Positions 1-13,581 are shown, counted from the stretch's first letter. The stretch: DNA of 64,000 nucleotides from Terfezia claveryi (GCA_015179025.1 WHUX01000076.1:124001-188000); one strand, 5' to 3'. Translations and numbers: made by a program. Notes: generated by a model not told the origin, from the sequence alone.

Positions 1-422
1 GAACATGGGAGGGGTTACATCCCCCCCCGTCCCTTTTTTTTTTTCCTTTTTTTTTTTTTTTTTTTTTGTTGTTGTATATCTTAGATACAGTAGATACTAT
101 AGGTATACGGGGTAAGTTTATACTCTACCCATCTACTACCTACCACTACACAGGTAGCCCTAGAAATACATGTAATTATATATAAATATCAGAGAGAGAG
201 TGCTGAAGGGGGGGGGGATAAATATATTTGTATAGAGATATATATGTACGTTGATATATAAACACTCCCCCCCGTGATTGCCCGCCTACGTATGTTAACC
301 CGTTATGATGCGTGTACATCGACGTCTTTCTTCTTCCTCCCCCCCCCATATATTACACCTCCCCTCTCCTCCTCGCCTCCCCTCCCCTCCCCTCCCATCC
401 CACACCCCATCCCACCAAGCAC

Positions 423-1752
423 CTATCCCAGCCTCTTGACTCCCCACCTTGTTCCCTCCCTACCCACAACCTTCTCCTCCACAAACCCCATTTTCACAAA
501 CCACCTCCAGGCAGTCTCATCCGCGCCCTCCACAGCGACATGAGCTCCCAAAGCCACCGCCAGGACTTTATCTTCCCAGACACTGAGCAGGGCTGCGCCC
601 CACCCCTGGCGGGTCCATGGGGGCAACACGTTGATACGGAAATGCGCGGGGTACGCGTCGAGGATCTGGGGGCCGAGGTCCATTGCTGAGGAGGGGTCGA
701 AGAGAGTATCTAGTAGCCACTGGTTTTTGCCGAGGGTGTGGAGGAGCTGGGGAGGGGGTGGGGGTGGGTAGTGGACGTCGAGGAGGGGGAGGTAGTCGGA
801 TTGGTAGATCTTGATGAAGTCGTGTGTGTTTGCGGGGCCGAGGATATAGCCGACGGCTTTGCCGGGGGGGCGGGGGGGGGTGGTGGTAGTGCTGGTGAGG
901 GGGTAGAGCGGGACTACGGGTGGGGAGGAGCCGCTGTGCGACCCGCTGCCGCAGTCGAGGATGAAGGCGGTGCTGGGGCTGAAGAGGAGGTAGGGCTTGC
1001 AGTAGATGGAGGAGATGAGGGATTTGTATGGCGTGTGGAGTAGGGGTTGTAGTGCGGGAGAGGCGGTTTGGTGGCACTAGATCATGTTTGGGGGGAGTTA
1101 GTTATGTGTGTATGTGTGTTTGTTTTTTCGGGGGGGGGAAGGGGGGGAAGGGGGAGGGGGTGAGACGCACGATCTCGAGACAGTCGTAAAAGTCGATAGT
1201 GGAGTCGTAGGGGCGTATAAAGGGGCCTGTGGGTGATGGTGGTGGAGGTGGCGGAGGAGGGGGCGTTGCTGCTTCAGGCGGGGTAGCTGGGTCCGGAACT
1301 CGTTGTTGTTGTATTGGCGGAGGCGACGGTGGGAGAGAGATTTCTGCTGCTACTGCTGCTGGGGATGAAGGCTTCGGCACCTCTGCATGCGCTGAAGCCA
1401 GAGCCGGGGGATCCGGAGGTATCTGCAGAATCCCGCTCTCGCACTCCCCCTCCCTCTTCTCCTCGTCCTCATCCACCCCATCCTCCACCGTCGGCGCAGG
1501 CCTCGCGTACACCTGCTTCGGCGACTCCGGCAGCCTCACCCTCTCCGGCACCAGCACCGGCTCCGGCTCATTTTCGACATATGGCTTTGGCGGCACGGGT
1601 CTGGGTGTCTTTGCGGGGGATATTACTGGTGCTTGTTCGCCTGGAGTAGTTGCAGTGGTTGAGGTTGAGGTTGAGGTTGAGGCTGGCGGTGCCTGGGGTT
1701 GGGGCTGGAGGGCGAGTGGGGGTGGGAGCAGCGGGGGACTTGAGGTTTCCAT
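423..1752 (-). CDS. GNAT-family N-acetyltransferase, two exons
   Basis: Predicted exons are 1171..1752 and 423..1076, giving 411 residues. The intron 1077..1170 has donor GTGCGT, branch AACTAAC and acceptor CTAG, and keeps phase 0. Residues 1-180 are a Pro/Ser/Thr-rich low-complexity leader. The fold starts at about residue 182 (FIRPYDSTIDFYDCLEI) and runs to the C-terminus. The acetyl-CoA loop INVLPPWTRQGWGAALL lies near residues 342-358, and the late motif ETAWRWFVKMGFVEE near 381-395 is typical of GNAT motif B. By family it should transfer acetyl from acetyl-CoA to an amine; the substrate is not deducible. The gene is very GC-rich with C/G homopolymers but the frame stays open across them. 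The ATG at 1752 is the first in frame; the true start could lie further in, because the leader is poorly conserved in such proteins. Confidence 0.75.
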
Positions 1753-2990
1753 GATCGGGGGTTATCTACCGTGTGTCGTGTCGTGTCTTTGCTTGCTAGT
1801 AATTAGGTTGAGGGTTTTTACGAATTATTATCAATTCTCTTGCTGCTTCCAAGCCGATCCCCATGGATTCCAGCTCCTAACCCTTTATATACCACACAGG
1901 GGGGGGGTTTTTTGGGTGGAGGAGGGGGATAGGGAGGGGGGAAGTGGGTGGTGGTATATCAGCTCTTGTATTCTTTACGGTGACGTTTTTTCCCCCGGCT
2001 CCACCGAACAAATCAATGCATTACCCTCTCCCCCTCCTTTCCCCTCCTTCCCCCTCTTACCCCCCGTACAACAGCGCACAACGTTTGCAGGCGCGCCGTT
2101 TTGCATCTCTAGCCTCCCCCTCCCCTCCCCTCCATCGCGTGCCTGTGCCTTTGCGTTGCAAGTAGCGTACCGGTGTGCTTGCTGGGGCTATGTAGATGGG
2201 AGCTCGATTTGACGTTCTTTTTTTTCTTTTTTTTTTCTTTTTTTCTTTTTTTGTTTCCGTCACCTCCCCTTTTGAGATGTGCTTGTCTGCTGCGGGGCGC
2301 GAGATGCGAGATGCGCAACACTCTGGTGCGCAACTGCAGGCAGGCCAACCGGTGGGTTGCGGTTAGGGATTTGGGGAAGTTGCGTAGGCGAGTCTACAGT
2401 ATAGTATAGTAATGTACGGGGCAGCTCTAGGAAAGCAATACGTGCGTGCCTTGCCTGCCAGGAGAATACTTAAACTATTATTCGGGCAGCAATATAAGCT
2501 ATAGTTAGGCGTAGGTTAGTTTGTGACAGCGCGGGGGATCAGGAAATCTAAACTGGGGGAAAAAGGTTTGGGGGGAGGATTGGAGGCGGCGGGAATATGT
2601 CTGTCGGCAGGCAACACAAGCAAGAATATGGGCACACGAGGGGAAGCCCGCAGAGAGCTATATCATACACACGCACACTCCCGGCATAGGTAACACCCCC
2701 CCCCACCCAGTCATATATTCACCTCCTTATCTTCCCTCCATGCATGGCCAAATATACGTCTCAATTCCACGATCCCCCCCATGGAGGGGAGGGTGTTTTT
2801 CTTTGGGGGGGATACTGTATCTTGGATCTCGCTATATCTTGCCTCAGATGACAGGGAAGCAATATTAATCCCAGCCCCTCGGATGCCTTGCGTGTGTGGC
2901 GGCCTCGTATCGAGGGGGAGGGGTTGAAGGGATGTTAATTAGAATAATAGGTAGGATATCCCTGTCGGTACCTACAGTACGTATATAGTA
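1753..2990. other. Intergenic, low complexity, no gene seen
   Basis: The stretch upstream of the GNAT gene alternates C/G-rich tracts with a pyrimidine run (about 2217-2252). Open frames here encode only homopolymer-like peptides. It probably includes the GNAT promoter, but no distinct element can be named. Confidence 0.5.
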
Positions 2991-2994
2991 CAGG

Positions 2995-2996
<2 letters not shown>

Positions 2997-3031
<35 letters not shown>
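2997..3031. repeat. (TAGA)n microsatellite
   Basis: About nine uninterrupted GATA/TAGA tetranucleotides are followed by an imperfect copy. A simple sequence repeat in an AT-rich intergenic stretch. Confidence 0.95.
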
Positions 3032-5340
3032 TAGATAGATTGCTTTTGCCTATAGGATACTTTTTTTCAACCGTCAACTACCCACCAGTTGTCCCAAGAG
3101 TCTCAGAGGAGTAAATTATCTGTACTGTATATCTTGGAAAGGCAAAGTATTGCCATCAGGAGTATCAGTACTAAGCTTACCTATCAAAAAAACCAAAAAG
3201 AGAAACCCCCTCCCCCCCAAAAAAAAAAAAAAATTCATTATTAATAATAATTCAGTGAATGCCCCTTTCTCTCCCTCTACCCTTTTCAGTAGATTCTCTA
3301 TATTTCTATTTAAATTGCATACATATAACTAGCTATCATCAGCTAGTCTAATCTAAAAGAAAAAAGAAAAAAAAAAAATCTAAATATTAAATCTAAATAT
3401 TCCTCTTGCCTATTGCATAAGTCAATAATACTCTAATGGAATATATCATACATATATAAGATCAAGGTCTAAATATATATATTGATATATAATAACTCTA
3501 GAAAAGGGACTAGTATTATAACGGTATGTATAAGATATTCTTTATAGAATATTATTCATATACAAAATTATTAGAAGCAGATTTTTAGACTAGAAATAAG
3601 CAAAAGTAAAAGTAAAACAGCTATAGTCAAAAAAGATTCTCAAACAATATAATATATATACATAGATAGTACCATCATGTAATTAATGACTTTAATTATA
3701 CTTGATATCCAATTATTTTGCATAGAATACCCAAAGATAGGTACTAGGACTTGATCTCTTTCATAGAAAGGAATCAATACTAGTTATACTAGTAGTTTTG
3801 TAAGATCTCACTTATAACTACTATTATGAGAATGTATAGCGGATCACCGAAAGTAGTCTCGATCAGATCCTCGTAGTTATCGTAGAGGCACTGAAAGCAG
3901 TAGTTTAGGTTTGCTAGAGAAAAGCCATCGTTACCCATATACTACAAACCCAGTTATAACCTTTATTACCAATAATCGACTCTCCCGCAGCAGATATATT
4001 TCCAGCTCTAGTACAGACAATCTTGAAGACCATTGAAATTTCCGCGTACAAAAAAAAAAAAAAAAACCCAAAGCCTCATCCAATCAACATAATTACCTAC
4101 CATCTTGACATATATAGTCCCACCAAATCTCAACCATCACAGTGAGAAAAAAAAAAGTATACCTATGTTTTGAATAGTTTGACGAGTTGAGTAGCTGCTA
4201 TTTGATACATGGTGATTGATATTTACTATCCCCAGGTCCCGCTTGCTTCATCAGATGATATGAACTTCCTCTACACACCAGCAGGAGAAGTATATACAAA
4301 AGACGGAATAAGTTCAACTATCTCAATCGAGGTTCATAATTCAACAGTAACTTAACCTATAGGTCGAAGTTCAAGACATCAGCCCCTCCCATTTCCTTTT
4401 CCACACAATTCCTGAACCTCGATCAATAAATGAGCAGACATGCATATCCTCCACATCAGGAATATACACGAGCATATACCATAGAGTTGCAAACCCCGGC
4501 CCACCTCCCTTCACCCCGCTTGCATAATCACACGAACTATACGTATACCCCACTGATCCATTAGCTGTTTACGTCCCCCTTTCCGTCCGGCTATGGCCAT
4601 TGGGGAACCAGTCTATTATGGGAGAACGTAAATTTTTTCTTTTAGCTAACATGCTTCTACCCAACGACCTCTGTCTCCACCTCCCCACACCCCACAAACA
4701 CGGAAGCCGACGGCTACAGTAAGTACCGACCAGTCATCCGATCATCCACCCCGTGCACACTCGGCAACTCCAGATTCGCGACTTATGGCAATCAGGCAAG
4801 CAAGCTAGTTTTTGTTCGAATACATGATTCCCGGGGTAATAATATACCATTTATGTCGTTACTTGACTATAAATATACAAGTATGTACAGGGAGATGGAT
4901 ATAGATTGTGCACTAGCTTGGCACAGCTGCGACATAACCTTGACTTACGGTAACATATCATAGTCCTGATGATAACTGTTATCAGATTCTTAACAAAATT
5001 CACCACAGGAAACCTGGCCACCCGCACTTGAAAATCAAGCTGATTTTGCAGAGAATCTGATAATACTATTATGAATGATTGAATAGCTCCTCATATTGAT
5101 AATTCACTTTTGGACAACTAAGAATCACTCGCAATTGCAATATATAGAAAGAACGTTCAAAACGTATACTTCAATACTACCGGTACTTCATACATGCATC
5201 GAGTTATTCCCATTCCCACCGTATCCCAAAGAGCATATATAGAACCGTTCCAGATAGATGCCTCCAATTCAAACAAATGAATGAACCTCCCCCCCCAAAA
5301 AAAAAAAAAAAAAAAAGGAAAATCAAAAATGTATATATCG
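3032..5340. other. AT-rich intergenic region, no gene seen
   Basis: It is strongly A/T-rich with many stops in all frames and several poly-A runs (about 3217-3232, 4051-4066, 5298-5317). No domain, RNA gene or terminal-repeat structure could be recognised. Confidence 0.6.
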
Positions 5341-5720
5341 TCATATCCTCAGCCAGCCTGATCTCATGCCCAGACCCAGCCTCATCGAAGTATGATTCCT
5401 AAAACAGTGCACTTCAAGATGTAATCCCGCCGCTAATATTGCAGGAATAAGATATGCCATCCATATGCCAAATAGCTCCGACACTTGCAAGCAAGAAAAA
5501 AGACAGACCCATGAAACAACAAGCTCCATGATATACAATAAAAACAGGGGACAGAGCACAGATAGACAAGACCTCCCCCAAGCCACCAGAAAAGCGCAAA
5601 TCAGCAAACATGCATACACAGGCATTTTACCAGGCAAAAGAACATGTATATCCTTTGCTAAGCCCACTAAGTTCATGCCGATATAAATAACCCCAAAGCA
5701 CACCAACCTGGACGGGCGCA

Positions 5721-8700
5721 CTACACCACCGCACGCCCCAACCACCCCAGCTCCTCCCAGATCTCCCTCTTACCATCCAACTCCCCTTGCACCTCATCCC
5801 TCAAACACTTTAAACTCTTTAAATACCTGATCCTTCCGCTCCCCGGGCTATGATAAACTCCTCCATTCCCCTCCCTAGCCGACAGATTTACACCCCCGCC
5901 TCCACTACTTTCAACTGTCACTCCCCCATCACCTTCTGCACCATCCGCAATCGCCACCCCATTCCACCCAACTTCAGCCTCCACATCGTCATCCGCATAT
6001 ATTATTTCTTCTCCTACCTGTACTTGATTCCGCAAAAGCACATCCCCCACGTACGGGCCCATATCCCGATTCCCGCCCTTTAACGCACGCAAATCTATTC
6101 TTTTCCTTGGCCTAAACCGAGGGACCTTGATAGTCTGCTCGAAGTCAAGATCCAACGTGGAGAAATCTAGATTCAAAGCGTGTGTAAGAGGTTTCGAGTT
6201 CCCAGTTATAGTGGTCTTTGGGGAATATGAGGGTGAAGGAGACGAGGGTGTCGACTGAGGAGAGTTGGAAGTGGATGTATTTGGGGATATTGGCGATGTT
6301 GGCTCACGTGGTGACGCATCGAGGGAATTCTCGCTGTAGCTGTTGAAGGATGAGCGGTATGGCGAGCCTCTGGCCTCGGCACTGCTGCGATTATCTTCAT
6401 AGCTACTGAGACGACTCGGTATTATCGTGATTGGGGAGGTATTTATGGTTGTATCAAGAAAGCTAGAGGTGTAGCTTAATATGGTGGTTTTGGTGATTGG
6501 TGAAGGAGCTTGTGGTGGATCTGCACTCTCCAGTGGCGTCTCGCCCCCTTGTATTTGTACCGACAACTCTCCAGCCGAATGTAGACGGTCTGTCTCTGTA
6601 CTGCTGCTCCTTCTACTGCTGCCGCTGTCATATTCACTCCGGTATTCGTCATTTGTCGCATGAGTGTAATCGGTGTTGTCGTAGTTATTCCCTAAATCTA
6701 TTCTCTCCAAATTACCATCACTGTTCACATTGTTCGGTACGCTGGGTTCTTGCTCTGGTTCTTTCCGTGGCCTAAACTCGTCTGGATCCAGGCGGATGAT
6801 CGTTCCTGGAGTACTAACCACCTCTTCATATCCCCTTCTCAGGTAACCCCTCCCATATCCTGATTCTTCATATCCTGATTCCTCCTCAGTCCCAGTTTCG
6901 CTTTCCCCATCTCCTCCGTCCATTCCATGTCCAACCATCACAAATCCACCCCCGTTTCTCGTGTTTGCCAAACTAGACGATGCGCTCAGTAACCCACTTC
7001 GCAGCACACCTCCTCCTAGGCTGACACTCCGAGGTAGCCTCCTCCCTCCGGATGCACTCCTTTCTTCATCCCTTAGCATAATATTCCCTAACCTCGTCTC
7101 CCTATCCTGTAAAAAGCTGCCCCTGACTCTCCCTTCTTGCCCACCGGCTCTTAGCCCTACCCCAAGACCCAACCCAGCTATCTCTCTTGCGGGACTTCCC
7201 CCTAGAAAGATCCTCTCTCTTGCTAACTGCGCGATGGTCGTTGGCCCCACCGGCGGCGCTGCTTCCAACGCCGTTTCGGCTTGTACCTCTGCTCCCCAGG
7301 TTTCTCCACCAAGATTCGGGGAATCCGAGTTTTTTTTTGCTGTCTTTTTCGTGGAGGTATTATCTTGAGCAGTCATACCAACACTAAGGTCCATACGTCC
7401 TCTAGATCTACCACCGTCCCAAGTAATTCCGCCATCTCTGGTTATTCCATCCCGAGTGACTCCACCATCACGGACTAGTTCTTGCTCGAGGGGGCGTGTG
7501 CGATGACGGTCTGCAACAACGAATTCAGGCGGCGGGGGAATATCAAGCGGGCTAGGAGTATTGTGCATTCTGTAAGTCTCAACCGAAATGTTGGAGCCGA
7601 TGCCATACGTTGTATTTACAGAACAGGTGCCCGTATGCAACTCAGTTCGGGGGTTGACTATGGGGTTATGTGAAGCTGGCTTCAAAGATAGCGAGAACAG
7701 TCTACCCAGTTTCCGCCTCGGCGAAGGCGCAGCAGGTTCAGCATATGACACCGAAGCTGCTCCCGGTATTGGAATAGCCTTTGATTTTCCAGCGGATTGA
7801 GGTAAGAACGACCATCTCCTCCGCTGACTGCCACTATCCTTCTTTGCAACAATTGGGTACACCTCCGAGTTGCGAGACTCTGGTGGATATATAGGGGAAG
7901 GTGTAGCCTGATCCGCGGAGGAAAATTGTGGCGGTGGAGGCGGTGGATATGGGGAGTAAAAGGGTTCCAACTGTGACAGAGAAGTGCTTTCAACTGCTAG
8001 CTGCTTTCCGGGAATTGGGGGCGAATTAAGCGTGGGGATTGAGATTTTCCTGCCCAAGAATGTATATGGCTTCCGAGTAACTCCACCATCCGCCCTGGGT
8101 GCAATCGGCGGCAGAAACGGAGTAACATCCTTTGCAGTCGATGTTGGAACTGGCTTCCGCCTTGCCGATGCCTGCGAGGAGATAAAAGGAGTTGCCTGTG
8201 TTGCTCGTCTGAGAAGCAGTTTAGGCGGTGGATGTTGCTGGTCCACTGTTGCCGAAGGCCCACCTGAGGAGATTGCGGATTCCGATTCGGTAAGATATTG
8301 TCGAAGACTATTCATGCTCTCCTGCTCGATGTCGCCTTTTGAGGATCTTGGCCTTGCATTTTCCACTCTTGAAATCCTATGCGGAGCTGAAGATGCATAA
8401 TCGTAATTTCCGGTATGATGGTGTAATTGGTGAGAAAGCGGGGGAGGGGCTGGTGCCTGGGGAGCTGAAGAGGACAACACTGAATCTGCCTTTGTCCTTC
8501 TGGGCAATGGTCGCTGAAATGTTGTTGGTAAATCCAGTTCGTTATAGCTTCGCTCTTGGCCCCTTATATCCCCTCCCCCTTCCACTTTTCCCTGTTCCCT
8601 TTCCAGCATCACCCTCGCTATCGACACCTTCTCCCGTAATCTCTGGTCCTCCTCACTTGGCATCTCTATCGGGACTTCAATTACGTTGACCACCCTCCCA

Positions 8701-9135
8701 GTCCTGTCGTCCCTGACTGTCCGTCCAGCAGCTGGATCATAATATATAGTTTTGCCGTCCATCACATAATAATACCCATATACGGCACCTTGCTCCAACC
8801 CACCTTTTGGACCTCCACTTTTCCAGATGCCATGACCAGCTCGTACGTCTCGTTCCATGGGAATGGAGGTAGTGTAGGACGTCCATGAACCGAATAGCTG
8901 AATCTTCTGCGGCTGAGGACGGTGGTTATGTGGCAAGGCGCTACATAATCCTACTGTCAAGTTCAACCCATCACCCATTTGGAGAGGGTGCTTACATTCT
9001 GAACGTCACTAAGGCTTTCTTTCCTGCCATTCCCGGAGTCCTACATGCCGATCCCGACGGCTGCTGCTGCTGTTTGAGGTGCTGCTGCTCCATGTTCTTC
9101 CCATTCTGTCGGATCCTATCGAGTTCCGATCCCAT
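5721..9135 (-). CDS. Very long low-complexity protein, function unknown
   Basis: I propose exon 1 at 8996..9135 and exon 2 at 5721..8940, giving 1119 residues. The 55-nt intron 8941..8995 runs from GTAAGC to TATGTAG with CTTGAC as branch, phase 2. The ATG at 9135 has A at -3. An alternative is an unspliced start at 8978 or at the MERDV methionine. The N-terminus is Gln-rich. Near residues 80-120 a Tyr/Gly-rich patch (VYGYYYVMDGKTIYYDP) is the only compact-looking segment. The rest is disordered: Ser/Pro/Arg-rich, acidic stretches, Gly-Gly runs. No catalytic motif is visible and I do not recognise the family. The clean 3.2-kb frame in a region full of stops is the main evidence that it is real. 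A hydrophobic frame follows directly (5341..5745) and could be a further 3' exon. Confidence 0.65.
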
Positions 9136-12100
9136 CTTTTTTTTTTTTTTCTCCGTTCCTTCTATGACACACTCAGGCACACAGTAAAGATGTCAAAGAC
9201 GTACAACGTTAACTGGGAAGGAATCCAAATGGCAATAGCTGTTCAAGGCCCCACTATTGTAGCAATATCGAGGGCTCGGGGGAAGGGAAAGTGGACGGGT
9301 GCCCACTCCGTCAGGTGCCCGAGTCAGCTGCTGATTGCGATCTGCTCTATAGCACTCCGAGGAAAATGAAACTCAATATCGTCGCTGTCGTGCAAATGGA
9401 AATCAAATAGAAAGCCGGTGTTCGTCCTCGCTCCCGTCGTGTCGTCCGTCGTGAGGATCGGGGCCAAGAAGAAAGCCGTGGAGATAGTTTCCGTGAGCTG
9501 AAATGAGATTCCCGTGAGGCAGCCTGCCAATTGCCCCTTTCGTGTTAGCTGCTTGCACAATACAATCGCCAGCGACACTCTGCACCAGGATGTCCTCAGC
9601 GGGAGCGTAAACGTAGATTCATTCGCACATCCAGCACAGATTCTCCCCGCAGAAGGCGATAACGAGAGAAAAGAACAGTGAGCTGTCCAGAAAAAGGCAC
9701 TCCAGCGACCCTCGGGCACGGACTTGTCGCCCTGGAGACAGGGGAGGCTTGGGCTGTGGTCCGGAGGAAGAGGTAAAATTACCTCCAACAGCCAAACAAA
9801 ATGAGGGCAAGTCTCCGGAGCCTGCGGTGCACCACCTACTCTCGAAACCCGCTACGTGTGTGTGGATGTCTCTCTATACTACTCTGCCCTTTCCTTCGAC
9901 AGTCTGTACCGTACCCTGCGGCCACCCCAGAAAGTATGACTCCCGGGTAAGCAAAAGACCTCGTCGGAGGAGAGGTAAGGTTAGAAGGACAGGGCTAGAT
10001 TAATAATTAATGGAAAGTCAAACCCGGAACGACTGAAATTAGGGTTGATCGTTTTCCCTTTTCCTGATCAACAGCCGGTTTGTCGAGTTGATAATATTCC
10101 GACGATAATTACTCTCGAAAGTCGAGTCTCTGTGGCGGTGGATAAGCTGCTCCTATCGACACGACAGCACCGGCAGAGCCTTGTTCTAATCGGTCGATGC
10201 AATTGGCGAAAGCAATTGCAGGACGAAAGAATCCAATAATCGGCCTCGATTCGGCTAACTGTACGCCGCAAAAAGATCTAAAGAACCCAAAATCCGCTGG
10301 AAGTTCGCTATAAAGGAACCTCGTCAGCCCCCAATATCGACTGCCGCGGGAGAGAAAGATGGGGAGCAGTATGGATTCACGACGAGAGTGAGCGGCCAAA
10401 TCCCCAATACCCAACACATGACTTGTTGTACCAATCGTAATCGTATACCTCTGTGCGTACGTGTTGGATGGCCCGAATTACACATGTATAGTAGGCACAG
10501 GCCTCGGGGCAGCCGTTCGAGATGGACGAACCACCGGCAAGTCACAGCGACCGAGAAAAGCTCACGGGCACATGTATTGGCCAGGGCTACTCTACCTACC
10601 TACTCTACAGAGGCCCAGCTGCATGACCACAGCTTCCGCGGGTTTTTTTGCTTCTATGCTATGCTTAACGACCTCTGCTGTCTGCCAATGGTTTTCGCTC
10701 AAGTCAATTCCAGCTCGGTTATTGGTGGTCATGATAGGCATCCAGCGCATTGGTGCAACCGACCCACCATTTCCACAAGCCATTCCTTGTTCCTTGCGAA
10801 TCTCTCTCACGCCGGCAGCGAGCGCGGTTCGGCAACTTAGCTCAATTGATCCAGAGAGCCTATGTAGTCCCGGGATGCCACGGTCCAATTGACGTGGGTC
10901 CTGAAGTTGCTTCTTCTGATAACACGAACTCTGAAAGCGGAACGTTATGTTAGAATTCTTCTATATCAAACAATTTTATTTCCCTCACTGGATTACCTTT
11001 CGTTCTTTGAATCATCACTTGTTCTCGTGAATCGTCATAAAGTTGAGATGTCTGATCGCCTTCAATCATGTTTCATGAGTTTTTTCCCCACCTCACTCAT
11101 GATCGACACCAATGCAAGCTGTCTCCTACAGTGCCGTACCCTCCCTGCTGTGTGCCATGCTCATGTCATGCATGCAGCGCCGCCATGCATCCATCACTGC
11201 CCATGGAGAACAACTGGACGGATCATGAGTTGGACCACTCTCAGTGCTGGTCAAAAAAAAAAAGAGCTGAGGCTGTGGGGACCTGAAATACGTACAGACA
11301 GTCCTCGGGCAATTATTCATAGTGAAACAGAAATTTGAGTCATTCAGTAACGGCCTTTCCCGAGTTTTGCGCCAAGCTAGTAGAGGATGGAGGTTTGCAT
11401 TGGGATGCGGGCAAGGTAAATATAACCAAGCCAGCGGAGGATGGAGGTTTCTATGGGAGATTGAAAGAGCCAAACTAGCAGATATGTCAAGGAATCCATA
11501 TAGTACAGGTGTGAACAAAGAGTCAAGGTAGTAGGTCAACGAATTTACATTGTAAAGAAATGTACGAAGAAATATATGTGAATATGTAAATCGAAAACAA
11601 AGTAATGCGCGAACAAAAGACGTGAAGAACCAAAAACATGAGGAATACAATCGGATATTGACGCATTCTGCCCGACGAGTCAAAAATATTCCCTCTGTTT
11701 TCGTCCCCCGTTTTCGTGCTATTCGTCCCCCGTTGCCCCTTCCTGCGCAAAGTGATCCAGGATATTCTGATCTTTGCAGCGAGCTCGAACTATGTCAATG
11801 TCGGAACGCTTGAGTACATTGAATTTGTTGTTGAAGAGCATCAAGGGTATGCCGATTTATCATGTGTGGATATGAATGACCAGCGATCAATGTTGAGTAA
11901 ATGTTTGTACCATAAGTTTTGCAAGAGCCTAAGACGGTTACAGTTACTATAGGAAACGCTTTTTGAAAAGATGGGCTTACAGCAATTTCAGAATATGCAG
12001 TTACATCAATACCCATAGAATCGGGATACTTTTTTTTTCATAGGAGCAAGTCGATTCTTTCCTTGATAGGGCAACCCATAGTGGGGCAGGCGGCTGTGGG

Positions 12101-12270
12101 ACGTCCGTTGGATGGGAGGATTCCATTATTTCGTCCATGGTTGTAGAAATAAATATTTTAGTGATATATATAGCCGGTGCCAGGTGCAGAGTACATGGTC
12201 ATATTTGACAGGTAGGTACCTAACGTTTCTACGGCTGAATGTGACCATTTATTCTGAATAGTCGTAGACA
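9136..12270. other. Gene-poor interval, no confident gene
   Basis: Many open frames of 60-185 codons occur on both strands and overlap one another without any recognisable domain. A loose direct repeat of a GGATGGAGGTTT-containing unit occurs near 11384-11447. The left part should contain the promoter of the long gene ending at 9135. Confidence 0.45.
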
Positions 12271-12284
12271 CTATAGAGCCTCCG

Positions 12285-12800
12285 CCTCGTTTCTACCAAT
12301 CCCGCCAAAATGAATTTCCGTTCCCGGTTGAGATAGCCGTGCATGCATAATCCCTTCAAATATCCACCCCGCTGACCCAACACTCTGCGGCACCTGTCTA
12401 AACAACTCGAAGGTATTCCGCAGCTCTCGTACTACCGACCTCCCAACTGCCTGTCTGACCTTATGTCCAATATATGCTGATGTAAGAGCGAGCCTAGGTG
12501 AGATAGAACAATGCGGTCTAACGGTCTAAAATCATTCTCATCCAGCGACACGGGCAGGACGAGAATAACTGCGTGCGGGCTATTAACGCCCCATTCCGAC
12601 GTAGTGAATGCCTAAACATCTGAGCGGACTAGTTTGGAGATTTTGACATCGAGTTCGCGCTCGTATGCGGTGATCTGGTTGTCGAGGGACTGCTGCCAGC
12701 GTCACGCTCCCGTAGCGGTATGGGTGGAGAACATCCAATGCAATGGGGCCAAATTTGACGAAGACCTCGTAGAGGTAAAGTTCCGCTTCTGCGTTTGCCT
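12285..12800 (-). pseudogene. Decayed Crinkler/RHS-like protein fragment
   Basis: Reading the minus strand in shifting frames gives FVKFGPIALDVLHP, then QQSLDNQITAYERELDVKIS, a stop, EWGVNSPHAVILVLPVSL, and finally LRNTFELFRQVPQSVGSAGW followed by IFEGIMHARL. This order (FGP motif, a helical 'yeREL' segment, a 'HaVi' strand, then 'lf...p...s.aGwifE...H..L') is what I recall from the C-terminal half of fungal Crinkler/retrotransposon-hot-spot-like proteins, including many silent copies. At least one stop and two frameshifts break it. The family link rests on remembered motif order, not a search. Confidence 0.45.
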
Positions 12801-12932
12801 TAGGATAACAGAGATAACTGATCCAATCCGATCTGTGAGTCAGTAGTGCAATTGAATACTTAGGCACCGCACTTTGGGACATGGGCCTGGGGGAAAGGGG
12901 GAAGACATACTGCGCGGCTCTAAGCTCCCACC

Positions 12933-12979
12933 AAGACCAAACATCTATGTATATCAAGACCAAACATCTATGTATATGA
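12933..12979. repeat. 23-bp tandem duplication
   Basis: The unit AAGACCAAACATCTATGTAT plus three bases occurs twice in immediate succession with one difference at the end. It interrupts the degenerate minus-strand frame nearby. Confidence 0.85.
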
Positions 12980-13581
12980 GCTCTGCATTTGCATGTTTTC
13001 TGAACCCCTTATAATTATCCAACCTCGGTGAAGAGGCTTGGATAATAAGCCACCGATGTGGACGACCACAATGTTGGATCGGGCTTGAAGCCCAAATATT
13101 GTGATCATTGGTGGCGTAATGTTCGCTTCGTAACGGGATCATAGTAACGCCATTGCTATTTAAAAAAAAAAAGTGAGCGGACCCTGCCTGCTGAAAAATG
13201 GTCGGCAGGCCCTGGAGAAGACGATACACCAGAAGATATGATAAGAGGAACGATTTGCCTAATGCTTATGGTTAAGTAGTTTGGGAGAAGCATCACACCT
13301 TCGCATGCAAACCCATGGCCGGTGAGAACTATATGCCACTTCAGGATCGGTTCAGCTTCGCTCAATGCCTCGGCATCATTGGGATTCAGGTGATGAAGAG
13401 CCCGGGGTTGTTGGATCAGGAGGGGCTTGGAGGTTTTGCCGTCCACGTGGGTTGCTGGAGCATCGTCGTCAACTGTGGGCTGGTGAAGTACATCTGGTAC
13501 CCCTTACTGAAAACTCTCGTCTAACATAACCAGCTTAATATATTTGTAGAGTTCGTGAACCAGATTTCGTGACCTTGCAAG
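12980..13581. other. No gene seen; one imperfect palindrome
   Basis: An imperfect inverted repeat centred on GGCTTGAAGCC (about 13046-13113) could fold into a hairpin. A minus-strand open frame at 13156..13446 has no recognisable domain. It may be more of the decayed upstream gene. Confidence 0.4.

Noticed and set aside
841..900. Apparent frameshift at the G/C homopolymers in GNAT exon 2
   Set aside because: Careful recounting shows the frame is continuous from the acceptor to the stop codon.
568..1077. 169-codon Pro/Arg/His-rich frame
   Set aside because: It is the shifted frame of GNAT exon 2. The correct frame reads through with acetyltransferase motifs once the intron is placed.
9324..9788. 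154-codon minus-strand open frame
   Set aside because: No recognisable motif; overlaps other frames of similar length.
11126..11683. 185-codon minus-strand open frame
   Set aside because: Composition-driven hydrophobic residues, no domain and no splice support.
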